Shown: piece after piece, positions 39,314 through 46,569 of the stretch
Layout: every line of letters begins with the position of its first letter
Numbering within the stretch: the first letter of the stretch is position 1
Source of the DNA: Thiomicrorhabdus sp. zzn3
GTDB lineage: Bacteria; Pseudomonadota; Gammaproteobacteria; Thiomicrospirales; Thiomicrospiraceae
Assembly (NCBI RefSeq): GCF_029767755.1
Contig: NZ_JARUQS010000001.1
Location: forward strand, 1,448,501-1,512,500
Length of the DNA stretch: 64,000 nt
Direction of reading: 5' to 3'
Translations under genes and position numbers: made by a program
Notes under the pieces: model-generated
What the model was told of the DNA's origin: nothing
Seen by the model: only the letters and a program-made list of their open reading frames with translations
Database searches by the model: none

Positions 39314-39347
39314 GGATAATTCGCCGCAAAGTGTGCGGGAATTATCC
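39314..39347 (-). promoter_or_regulatory. Intercistronic hairpin between ilvH and ilvC
   Basis: GGATAATTC pairs exactly with GAATTATCC, and inside it CCGCA pairs with TGCGG with one bulged base. There is no T-tract. Possible RNA processing or stability element. Confidence 0.55.
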
Positions 39348-39356
39348 ATTATGCCT

Positions 39357-39848
39357 TTATAGGTGTAAACACTTTTCTCCGCGCATGACACCGACGGTTC
39401 CGGAACGGACCGTTTCCAAAATCAGGCCTGGATCAATGGCGTCAATAAAGGCATCCAGCTTTTTGCTTTCCCCCACCATCTGCACCGTGTAGGTGGTAGA
39501 GGTGACATCGATGATGTCACCACGGAAAATATCCGCCAAACGCTTATATTCTTCGCGCATGTCACCGGTCGCAGACAGTTTGATCAGCATCAGTTCGCGC
39601 TCGATGTGCGCCCCTTCGGTCAGATCCAAAACCTTAACCACGTCGATCAGACGGTTCAGGTGTTTGACAATCTGCTCGATTTGCTGCTCGGTTCCACTCG
39701 TTACCAGCGTTAAACGGGACAATGACTCGTCTTCAGTTGGCGCGACCGTTAACGCTTGAATGTTATAGCCGCGTGCCGAAAACAGGCCGGCAACACGAGA
39801 CAAGGCACCCGATTCGTTTTCCATTAACATTGAAATCACATGTTTCAT
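39357..39848 (-). CDS. ilvH: Acetolactate synthase small (regulatory) subunit
   Basis: 163 residues. N-terminal ACT domain (HVISMLMENESGALSRVAGLF, given in part) for valine feedback, and a C-terminal domain that activates the large subunit. The standard length matches IlvH. It is 10 bases from ilvI. CAGGCCTG at 39423 lies inside the gene. Confidence 0.97.
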   Translation of the reverse strand: MKHVISMLMENESGALSRVAGLFSARGYNIQALTVAPTEDESLSRLTLVTSGTEQQIEQIVKHLNRLIDVVKVLDLTEGAHIERELMLIKLSATGDMREEYKRLADIFRGDIIDVTSTTYTVQMVGESKKLDAFIDAIDPGLILETVRSGTVGVMRGEKCLHL

Positions 39849-39858
39849 CGGACCCCCT

Positions 39859-41562
39859 CTATACCAAAATCATTTCATTCAAACCGGCACCGGCAGGAAT
39901 CATTGGATACACATTTTCCTGCTGATCGGTAATGATGTCGATAAATACGAAGCGATCTTTGTACTTGTCTGAAAACGCTTCGGCCAGGTCTTCTTTCAGG
40001 GTCTTTGGATTATCGATACGAATCCCCACATGCCCGTAAGATTCCGCCAACTTGACGAAGTCCGGCAGCGACTCCATATAAGACATCGAATAACGACGCT
40101 CATAGAAGAACTCCTGCCACTGACGCACCATGCCTAAGAAACCGTTGTTCAAGCACACCACTTTGACCGGCAAGCCATATTGCAAACAGGTGGAAAGCTC
40201 TTGAATATTCATTTGAATCGAACCTTCCCCGGTCACACACACGACCGTCGCGTCAGGATGCGCCATTTGCGCGCCCATGGCTGCTGGCAGACCAAAGCCC
40301 ATGGTCCCCAAACCACCGGAGTTAAGCCAACGACGCGGTTTATTGAACTTATAGTACTGCGCCGCATACATCTGGTGCTGACCGACGTCGGATGCGACAT
40401 ACGCCTCGCCGTTAGTCACTTCCCACAAGGCTTCAACCGCGGCTTGCGGTTTGATCTTGGAGCCCAAAGTGTCATAGCGTAAACAATTGGTTGCACGCCA
40501 CTCTTCGATTTGCTGCCACCAATCGGCCAACGCTTGCTCATCGATTTTCTGCTTGGTTTTATCCAAAATCGAGATCATCTCGGCCAGCACTTTCTTCACC
40601 GGCCCGACGATCGGAATATCCACAATCACGTTTTTAGAGATCGACGCCGGATCGATATCCACATGAATGATCTTGGCATCCGGACAGAACTTCTCCAAAT
40701 TTCCGGTGACACGGTCATCAAAACGCGCGCCAATGGCAATGATCACATCGCTGTGATGCATCGACAAGTTGGCTTCGTAGGTACCGTGCATACCCAACAT
40801 CCCGACAAACTGCTTGTCTTCAGCCGGATACGAGCCTAATCCCATCAGAGTATTGGTAATCGGAAAGCCTAATTTACGAGTCAGTTCTGTCAACTCTTCT
40901 GAAGCATCTCCCAACACAACGCCGCCACCGGTATACAGGATCGGGCGCTTGGCTGAAAGCATCAATTCCACCGCTTTTTTGATCTGACCGCTATGACCCT
41001 TTGTCACAGGTAGATAGGAGCGCATCTCAACTTCTTGTGGATATTCATAGGTGCTTTTGGCGTTTTGGACATCTTTCGGAATGTCAACGACCACCGGGCC
41101 GGGTCGGCCGGTGGTGGCAATATGGAACGCTTTTTTGAGCGTCGCAGCCAACTCGTTAACATCCTTGACCAAGAAGTTGTGTTTGACGATTGGTCTTGTG
41201 ATCCCAACGGTATCAATCTCCTGGAATGCGTCCAAACCGATCAGGCCTGTTGGCACCTGACCGGTAATGCATACCATTGGAATTGAGTCCATATAGGCCG
41301 TCGCAATACCGGTGACGGCATTGGTCGCCCCCGGACCGGAAGTCACAAGAACCACTCCTGGCTTACCTGTAGAGCGCGCATAGCCGTCCGCAGCGTGAAC
41401 TGCAGCTTGTTCGTGACGCACCAAAATATGGTTTAATTTTTTAGCGTCCGTATCCAGGGCATCGTAGATAGGCAGAACCGCCCCTCCAGGATAACCCCAT
41501 ATGTGCTCTACTCCCTCATCTTCGAGATAGTTAACGAAGATTTGGGCACCAGTCATTTCCAC
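39859..41562 (-). CDS. ilvI: Acetolactate synthase large (catalytic) subunit
   Basis: About 567 residues. ThDP enzyme with the N-terminal pyrimidine-binding domain (YPGGAVLPIYDAL; catalytic Glu in VRHEQAAVHAADGYAR), a central FAD-type domain and the ThDP/Mg motif (VTGEGSIQMN...LNNGFLGMV). Makes acetolactate or acetohydroxybutyrate. A GTG at 41562, 9 bases after GGAGG, is the best start; the ATG at 41556 is close behind. The open frame extends to 41619 but would run through a terminator hairpin. First gene of the ilv operon. Confidence 0.96.
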   Translation of the reverse strand: MEMTGAQIFVNYLEDEGVEHIWGYPGGAVLPIYDALDTDAKKLNHILVRHEQAAVHAADGYARSTGKPGVVLVTSGPGATNAVTGIATAYMDSIPMVCITGQVPTGLIGLDAFQEIDTVGITRPIVKHNFLVKDVNELAATLKKAFHIATTGRPGPVVVDIPKDVQNAKSTYEYPQEVEMRSYLPVTKGHSGQIKKAVELMLSAKRPILYTGGGVVLGDASEELTELTRKLGFPITNTLMGLGSYPAEDKQFVGMLGMHGTYEANLSMHHSDVIIAIGARFDDRVTGNLEKFCPDAKIIHVDIDPASISKNVIVDIPIVGPVKKVLAEMISILDKTKQKIDEQALADWWQQIEEWRATNCLRYDTLGSKIKPQAAVEALWEVTNGEAYVASDVGQHQMYAAQYYKFNKPRRWLNSGGLGTMGFGLPAAMGAQMAHPDATVVCVTGEGSIQMNIQELSTCLQYGLPVKVVCLNNGFLGMVRQWQEFFYERRYSMSYMESLPDFVKLAESYGHVGIRIDNPKTLKEDLAEAFSDKYKDRFVFIDIITDQQENVYPMIPAGAGLNEMILV

Positions 41563-41592
41563 AACAATGGTCCTCCATTTTTTCCTGACCAT

Positions 41593-41624
41593 GCAAAATA
41601 AAAAACCTTTGAAAAACAAAGGTT
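41593..41624 (-). terminator. Terminator-like hairpin just upstream of ilvI
   Basis: On the minus strand AACCTTTG-TTTTT-CAAAGGTT is a perfect 8-bp stem followed by TTTTTATTTTGC, about 30 bases before the ilvI start. A TATAAT-type promoter lies about 80-90 bases further upstream (near 41705). It is either the orn terminator or an attenuator of ilv. Confidence 0.7.
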
Positions 41625-41818
41625 AATTATTAAGTTAGCCAGGCTTAAACGTTTTAAATTATCCGCCCATTTCCTTTTCAGGAATTGAAGCGGGAAAACG
41701 CTAAATTATATAAAATTTTGAACGCTTTTAGAACTCAAACCCGACCTTATTTATCTGTTTTTTCATTGTTTTTTATCTATGACGTTCGATAAAAGAAACA
41801 ATTTGACCTAAAACAGGC

Positions 41819-42367
41819 TTAAAAAGCGTCTTTAAACAGGCCTGCTCGATAATGCTTAAGCTCGTCGATTGACTCCATAATATCCGCTAACGCCAAGTGC
41901 GCGCCGCTCTTTTTATGCGACTGGTAAACCTTTGGCGCCCAACGCATTGCCAACTCTTTCAGGGTGCTCACATCCAGATTGCGGTAATGAAAGAACGCCT
42001 CCAATTCAGGCATCTGTTCGACCATAAAGCGGCGATCCTGACAGATGCTGTTACCGCACATCGGCGATTTTCCGGCCGGCACATACTGTTTTAAAAATTC
42101 GATGGTCTGCAACTCGGCTTCATGCATTGAAACCGTGCTCTCTTGGACACGTTTGGTCAATCCCGAATTACCGTGATGGGTGACACACCAGTCGTCCATC
42201 TTATCCATCTCAGCCTGTTCGGTCTGGATGGCGATGACCGGCCCTTCGGCAATCACATTCAGCTCGCTGTCAGTGACTACCGTGGCAATCTCAATGATCT
42301 TATGGGTTTTCGGATCCAACCCGGTCATCTCCAAATCAATCCAAATTAAATTCTTATCCGACTTCAT
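41819..42367 (-). CDS. orn: Oligoribonuclease
   Basis: 182 residues from the ATG at 42367 ([17 protein letters not shown]), the usual Orn start. DEDDh exonuclease: Exo I has D-x-E in WIDLEMTG, Exo II has [11 protein letters not shown], Exo III ends with the conserved H and D (HLALADI). It degrades 2-5-nt RNAs and the linear pGpG from c-di-GMP breakdown, so it links to the diguanylate cyclase class seen at 6.4 kb. A CAGGCCTGCTCG element lies at its 3' end (41836). Confidence 0.97.
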   Translation of the reverse strand: MKSDKNLIWIDLEMTGLDPKTHKIIEIATVVTDSELNVIAEGPVIAIQTEQAEMDKMDDWCVTHHGNSGLTKRVQESTVSMHEAELQTIEFLKQYVPAGKSPMCGNSICQDRRFMVEQMPELEAFFHYRNLDVSTLKELAMRWAPKVYQSHKKSGAHLALADIMESIDELKHYRAGLFKDAF

Positions 42368-42430
42368 AAACCTTTCTCTTTTCACATACAATATGGCGTT
42401 ATCTTAACTGAAAAACAGTGAAATAAAACC

Positions 42431-43732
42431 ATGAACTGGATCACACAACTTTTTTTAACCGCCCTGATTTTAAACCTGCTGATTGAAGTTTGGCTCAACA
42501 TCAAAAACCAATTTCACATCGGCTTGCATCGCAAACAGGTGCCGGACGAATTCAGCGACGTGGTCACTCTGGAAGCCCACCAAAAAGCCGCAGATTACAG
42601 CCGCGCCAAACTCCAGCTGGGCCGTTTGGGACTGTTTTACGATGCCGCGATTCTGGCCTTTATGACTTTAGGCGGCGGGTTTCAGGATATTTATAACCTG
42701 TGGCTGTCGACGACACTGGAACCGATCTGGCGCGATGTCGGTTTCCTGCTGTCCACCTTGTGGTTTCTGTCTTTGCTGCATCTGCCTTTTACTATTTTCA
42801 GTACCTTTAAGATCGAAGCCGATTTTGGCTTTAACAAAACCACGCCGGTCAAATTTGTCAGCGACCTCGTCAAGCAGTGGCTTCTGATGCTGGTGCTGGG
42901 CGTGCCATTGCTGTGGGTGGTGCTGAGCATTATGAACAGCTATTTTGAACAGGCCTGGTGGCTTTACACCTGGGTGGTGTGGATGGCGTTCCAACTGTTT
43001 ATTATGTGGGCCTATCCAAAATGGATCGCACCGATCTTCAACAAATTCACCCCACTGGAAGACGAAGCGATGAAAGCACGTATTCAAGCCCTGCTGGAGC
43101 GCACCGGGTTTGAATCCAACGGTATTTTTGTCATGGACGGTTCTTCGCGTTCCGGTCACGGCAATGCCTACTTCACCGGGTTTGGCAAAAACAAGCGCAT
43201 TGTCTTCTTTGATACTTTGCTCGATAAGCTCAATCCGGACGAAGTGGAAGCGGTGTTGGCGCATGAACTGGGTCACTTTAAACATGGTCACATCAAACAG
43301 CGCCTGGTTGAGAGCAGTCTGATCAGTCTGGCGGGCTTGGCCCTACTTGGCTGGTTGGCGCAGCTACCGGAATTTTACTCGGGCCTCGGCATGAATACGC
43401 AGAGTGCCGCTGCGGCCCTTCTATTGTTTATGACCGCGGTGCCCACCCTGTTCTTCTTTATGGGACCGATCTTTGCGATCAAAAGCCGCAAACACGAATT
43501 TGAAGCCGATGCCTTTGCGGCGCAACACGTTGGTGCCCAGCATCTGGTGTCCGCACTGCTGAAAATGTATCGTGACAACGCCAGCACCTTGACGCCGGAC
43601 CCAAGCTATTCGGCGTATCATGACAGCCATCCGCCGGCGAAAATTCGTATTGATCATCTGAATTCATTGCCCTTAAACACCCAAGAGGTGTCCTTGGAAT
43701 CAACGAGCATGACAGGAGAAAAACATGACTAA
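42431..43732 (+). CDS. M48-family membrane metalloprotease (Ste24/CAAX protease-like)
   Basis: 433 residues. Several membrane helices, then the Ste24-type segment DGSSRSGHGNAYFTGFG and the zinc motif LAHELGHFKHGH, with the third zinc ligand Glu in EFEADAFAAQ. It belongs to the Ste24 type rather than the shorter HtpX. Probably an inner-membrane quality-control protease. It overlaps phhB by 8 bases and heads the M48-phhB-rsgA unit; orn is divergent. Confidence 0.93.
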   Translation: MNWITQLFLTALILNLLIEVWLNIKNQFHIGLHRKQVPDEFSDVVTLEAHQKAADYSRAKLQLGRLGLFYDAAILAFMTLGGGFQDIYNLWLSTTLEPIWRDVGFLLSTLWFLSLLHLPFTIFSTFKIEADFGFNKTTPVKFVSDLVKQWLLMLVLGVPLLWVVLSIMNSYFEQAWWLYTWVVWMAFQLFIMWAYPKWIAPIFNKFTPLEDEAMKARIQALLERTGFESNGIFVMDGSSRSGHGNAYFTGFGKNKRIVFFDTLLDKLNPDEVEAVLAHELGHFKHGHIKQRLVESSLISLAGLALLGWLAQLPEFYSGLGMNTQSAAAALLLFMTAVPTLFFFMGPIFAIKSRKHEFEADAFAAQHVGAQHLVSALLKMYRDNASTLTPDPSYSAYHDSHPPAKIRIDHLNSLPLNTQEVSLESTSMTGEKHD

Positions 43733-44072
43733 TGAACTGAATCAAGATCTAACCGCTTTACAGTGTGAAGAGATTCCAAAAGGCAGCAAATCTCTGATTA
43801 TCCCAACCATCGAAAGCAACTTGAGCCAGCTACGAGGTTGGGAAGCGCCTTTGAACTATGCCGAAATCAATAAGACGTTCCAGTTTAAAAACTACTATCA
43901 GACGGTCGCCTTTGTGAATGCGGTGACCTGGCTGGCCAACAAAGAAGACCATCATCCTGAAATCTGTTTTGGTTATAACCAGTGCCGCATCACCCTGACC
44001 ACGCATAATGCCAAAGGCCTGACCATGAATGACATGATTATGGCGGCCAAAATCGACGCCCTGCTCGACTGA
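43725..44072 (+). CDS. phhB: Pterin-4a-carbinolamine dehydratase
   Basis: 115 residues. The family signature is EDHHPEICFGYN with the downstream TTHNAKGLTMND and AKID, holding the catalytic His residues. It dehydrates 4a-hydroxy-tetrahydropterin. No phenylalanine hydroxylase gene is beside it, so, as in many bacteria, it may serve in pterin metabolism more generally. It overlaps the protease gene. Confidence 0.93.
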   Translation: MTNELNQDLTALQCEEIPKGSKSLIIPTIESNLSQLRGWEAPLNYAEINKTFQFKNYYQTVAFVNAVTWLANKEDHHPEICFGYNQCRITLTTHNAKGLTMNDMIMAAKIDALLD

Positions 44073-44089
44073 TCGATGAGAAACCTTTA

Positions 44090-45130
44090 ATGGCCAAGCG
44101 CAAACTCACCACCCAGCAGAAACGCCGCGTTCAGCAAAAGCGTCAGAAACACGGCCTGCAACCAGAGCGCGACATCACCAGCGATAACAGCCTGCTAGGT
44201 GAAGAACAGACTGGCCTGGTCATTACCAGCTTCGGTAAACGCGTGCTGGTGGAGTCGCAACAGGGTGAAACCTACAACTGCGCGATTCGCCAGCACCTGG
44301 GCAAACTGGTCGCTGGCGACCGTGTCATCTGGCAAACCGATGTCGAACCACACAGCGGCGTGGTGGTCAGCGTCTTGCCTCGCAGCCATGAATTGAGCCG
44401 TCCCGGTTTTCGCGGCCAAAAGCGCATGGTCGCCGCCAATATCGACTTTATCGGCGTCGTTACCCCGGTGGTGCCGGGCATTCACCCCGATATGATTGAC
44501 CGCTATCTGGTCGCCGCCAAGCAGCTCGACATTCCGGTCGTGATCATCATCAACAAGGTCGATTTGATTGATTCTGAAGACGGCTGGGATCTGGTCGCGG
44601 AACTGTTGCAGCCTTACGATGAAATGGGTATTGAACTGGTACCCGCTTCCACGGTATCCAATGAAGGTTTGCATGACCTGCGCGCAATTATGGCCAACAA
44701 AAACTCCGTGTTTGTCGGCCCGTCAGGCGCAGGAAAGTCGTCACTGATCAATGCGCTGATTCCGGATTTGGATATCCGTACCGGTGAATTGTCGGAAGCC
44801 TCTGGACTGGGCAAACATACCACCACCAACAGCATTCTCTATCACCTTCCCGAATCGCAACCGGGGGCCAATGACGGCGGCAATCTGATCGACTCTCCCG
44901 GCGTCAGACAGTTCAGCCCGATGCCGTGCAGCTTAAGTGAATTGGAATCGATGTATCCGGATTTTGCGCCTTTTTTGGGGCAGTGCAAGTTCAACAACTG
45001 CACCCATACCATTGAACCGCAATGCGCCATTAAGCAAGCGGTGGAAGCCGGAGAAATCGCCTATACGCGCTATCAGAGCTTTCAGCGACTGCGTGAAGAG
45101 TTTGCCCAATCGCTACAGGAAGAGTCTTAA
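44090..45130 (+). CDS. rsgA: Ribosome small-subunit GTPase RsgA
   Basis: 346 residues. An OB domain (VITSFGKRVLVESQ), then a circularly permuted GTPase with G4 (INKVDL) ahead of G1 (GPSGAGKSSL) and G3 (DSPGVRQF), and a C-terminal zinc knuckle (Cys in GQCKFNNCTH with the later QCAI). It matures the 30S subunit. It starts 17 bases after phhB. A CAGGCCTGTTCAGTTT element lies 38 bases after the stop (45168). Confidence 0.97.
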   Translation: MAKRKLTTQQKRRVQQKRQKHGLQPERDITSDNSLLGEEQTGLVITSFGKRVLVESQQGETYNCAIRQHLGKLVAGDRVIWQTDVEPHSGVVVSVLPRSHELSRPGFRGQKRMVAANIDFIGVVTPVVPGIHPDMIDRYLVAAKQLDIPVVIIINKVDLIDSEDGWDLVAELLQPYDEMGIELVPASTVSNEGLHDLRAIMANKNSVFVGPSGAGKSSLINALIPDLDIRTGELSEASGLGKHTTTNSILYHLPESQPGANDGGNLIDSPGVRQFSPMPCSLSELESMYPDFAPFLGQCKFNNCTHTIEPQCAIKQAVEAGEIAYTRYQSFQRLREEFAQSLQEES

Positions 45131-45195
45131 GCAGCCTTATCTTCGTGCGACCAAATGCCGATTTGAACAGGCCTGTTCAGTTTGCTTGGATTTCA

Positions 45196-45369
45196 TTAAG
45201 CCTGACTGGTAAACCAAACGGACACGCCGTAAAGCAGCAGGGTCGTTCCCATAATCACCGCCACCCAAAACAGAAACACCCAGCCGATGTGTTTGGGTTT
45301 GTTAATGAGCCTTAAAACCAACCAACTCAGTGCGGTCATCACTAATACTATGAGCCATAATCGAAACAA
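45196..45369 (-). CDS. 57-residue two-helix membrane protein with TTG start
   Basis: A minus-strand frame from TTG 45369 to TAA 45196, preceded by an excellent ribosome site (GAGGAGAAGG, 6-base spacing from AGGAG). The product has two strongly hydrophobic helices (about residues 3-23 and 28-50) split by the loop INKPKH. I do not recognise it. It is convergent with rsgA and divergent from the cytochrome gene. The clean frame, ribosome site and membrane pattern support a real gene. Confidence 0.6.
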   Translation of the reverse strand: MFRLWLIVLVMTALSWLVLRLINKPKHIGWVFLFWVAVIMGTTLLLYGVSVWFTSQA

Positions 45370-45578
45370 TACCTTCTCCTCAAACCATTTACACCATTAT
45401 TGCTACGAAATACATCGTAGACATAACAACCATATTGTCTTAATTTACCGATTGAAAAACGGACAAGCGATCCAACCTGTAATGAACTTTGTGTATTACT
45501 TTATCAAAGGTCTGAGCCAAAGCTTATGGTTTTGTTCACTTTTTGCCCCCTTTTTCAAGATTACTCAAGGGTTCTACC

Positions 45579-45607
45579 TTGACTCGAATAGGGTTTTCGT
45601 TTGTAAT
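45579..45607 (+). promoter_or_regulatory. Strong promoter of the first small cytochrome c gene
   Basis: TTGACT, a 17-base spacer and TGTAAT, giving a leader of about 45 bases that ends in a good ribosome site (TAGGAGAG). It fits the highly biased codon use of the gene. Confidence 0.7.
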
Positions 45608-45660
45608 TGCACCCAGGGTAAAACCCGAACCTTTTATCAAGTGCTTTAGGAGAGTACATT

Positions 45661-45966
45661 ATGAAAAATACAATGATCGCTCTAGCGACTGCTGGTCTAA
45701 TTTCTTTCGGTACTGCTGCTCACGCTGGTGATGCTGCTGCTGGTCAAGCTGCTTACGCTACTTGTGCTGGTTGTCACGGTGGTGCTGGTGAAGGTGGTGT
45801 TGGTCCTAAACTAGCTGGTCAAGCTGCTGCAGATATCTCTGCTAAACTTCACAAGTACAAAGCTGGTGAGCAAGTAGGTCCTATGACTTCTATGATGGCT
45901 CCTATGGCTGCAGGTCTTTCTGACGCAGACATCGAAAACATCGCTGCTTACGTTGCTACTCTGTAA
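45661..45966 (+). CDS. Small periplasmic cytochrome c, very high-expression codon use
   Basis: 101 residues. Signal peptide (TAGLISFGTAAHAG), one haem site CAGCH, then VGPKLAGQ and the Met ligand region (MTSMMAPMAAGLSD). Class I cytochrome of the c5/c553-like kind. Almost all Ala codons are GCT and Gly codons GGT, unlike the mixed use of neighbours, implying very high expression. It is probably an abundant electron carrier to terminal oxidases in this sulfur oxidiser. It has its own promoter and terminator. Confidence 0.93.
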   Translation: MKNTMIALATAGLISFGTAAHAGDAAAGQAAYATCAGCHGGAGEGGVGPKLAGQAAADISAKLHKYKAGEQVGPMTSMMAPMAAGLSDADIENIAAYVATL

Positions 45967-45992
45967 TTTTACAGTTTAAAGCAAAGCGTAAC

Positions 45993-46027
45993 AAAACCGC
46001 TTCTGGATTCCAGGGCGGTTTTTTTTT
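45993..46027 (+). terminator. Terminator of the first small cytochrome c gene
   Basis: AAAACCGC pairs with GCGGTTTT and runs into nine T residues. Confidence 0.9.
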
Positions 46028-46070
46028 GCGTGAATTTTAGCCAATCACAAACGTCAATGGCTCACAATGC

Positions 46071-46099
46071 TTGACCCTGACGCCATATTCGCTTTTAAT
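46071..46099 (+). promoter_or_regulatory. Promoter candidate of the second small cytochrome c gene
   Basis: TTGACC, a 17-base spacer and TTTAAT, about 38 bases before the ATG. Confidence 0.55.
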
Positions 46100-46136
46100 G
46101 TTGGCGATTCACTGAACAAATTATGGGAATAAGATT

Positions 46137-46436
46137 ATGAAAACACTACTGGTTGCCGCTCTTTCTACGGGCCTACTATTCACTGCTTCCGCTTCTGCTT
46201 CTGAAGCACCTGCCAAAGCCAATACTTGCGTGGGATGTCACGGAATGGATGGTAACAGTGTGGTTCCAAACTTTCCTAAACTGGCTGGACAACACGCTTC
46301 TTACCTTGAGAAACAATTGAAGGATTTCCGCGACGGTTTCCGCAAAGACGCAACCATGGCGCCTTTTGCTAAGGGCCTAACGGACCAAGAGATCAAGGAT
46401 CTGGCGGCTTACTACGCCGCTCAAGCGCCTAAATAA
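46137..46436 (+). CDS. Small periplasmic cytochrome c (c4/c553-like)
   Basis: 99 residues. Signal peptide (LSTGLLFTASASAS), one haem site CVGCH, the PKLAGQHASYLEKQL segment and a Met ligand in ATMAPFAKGLTD. The pattern matches a single c4-type domain, as in the dihaem protein at 34656. Codon use is biased, but less than in the gene before it. Probably an electron shuttle. A CAGGCCTGCTCGGTTT element (46476) and a terminator follow. Confidence 0.92.
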   Translation: MKTLLVAALSTGLLFTASASASEAPAKANTCVGCHGMDGNSVVPNFPKLAGQHASYLEKQLKDFRDGFRKDATMAPFAKGLTDQEIKDLAAYYAAQAPK

Positions 46437-46507
46437 TGTACGTTTGAATTTAAACGGGGAACACCTGTGCTATAGCAGGCCTGCTCGGTTTAAATAATCC
46501 AACCAAT

Positions 46508-46537
46508 AAAAAAGCGCTCTTCAGAGCGCCTTTTTTA
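46508..46537. terminator. Bidirectional terminator between the cytochrome c and FAD/Fe-S genes
   Basis: GCGCTC pairs with GAGCGC around TTCA, with A-rich and T-rich flanks on both strands. Confidence 0.85.
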
Positions 46538-46569
46538 TGCAGCCGAACCCTCGGCTTTTTACCAGAAAA

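Noticed and set aside
41721..41780. A 12-codon frame (MKKQINKVGFEF) upstream of ilvI as a leader peptide
   Set aside because: It lies upstream of the likely promoter and is poor in Ile, Val and Leu, so it cannot serve branched-chain attenuation.
42668..43291. 207-residue minus-strand frame opposite the M48 protease
   Set aside because: Antisense to a gene with clear catalytic motifs; rich in Gln, His and Arg, as expected of a shadow frame.
45287..45649. 120-residue plus-strand frame ahead of the first small cytochrome c gene
   Set aside because: It runs across the promoter (45579-45607) and over the better supported 57-residue minus-strand gene, has no ribosome site and no recognisable pattern.
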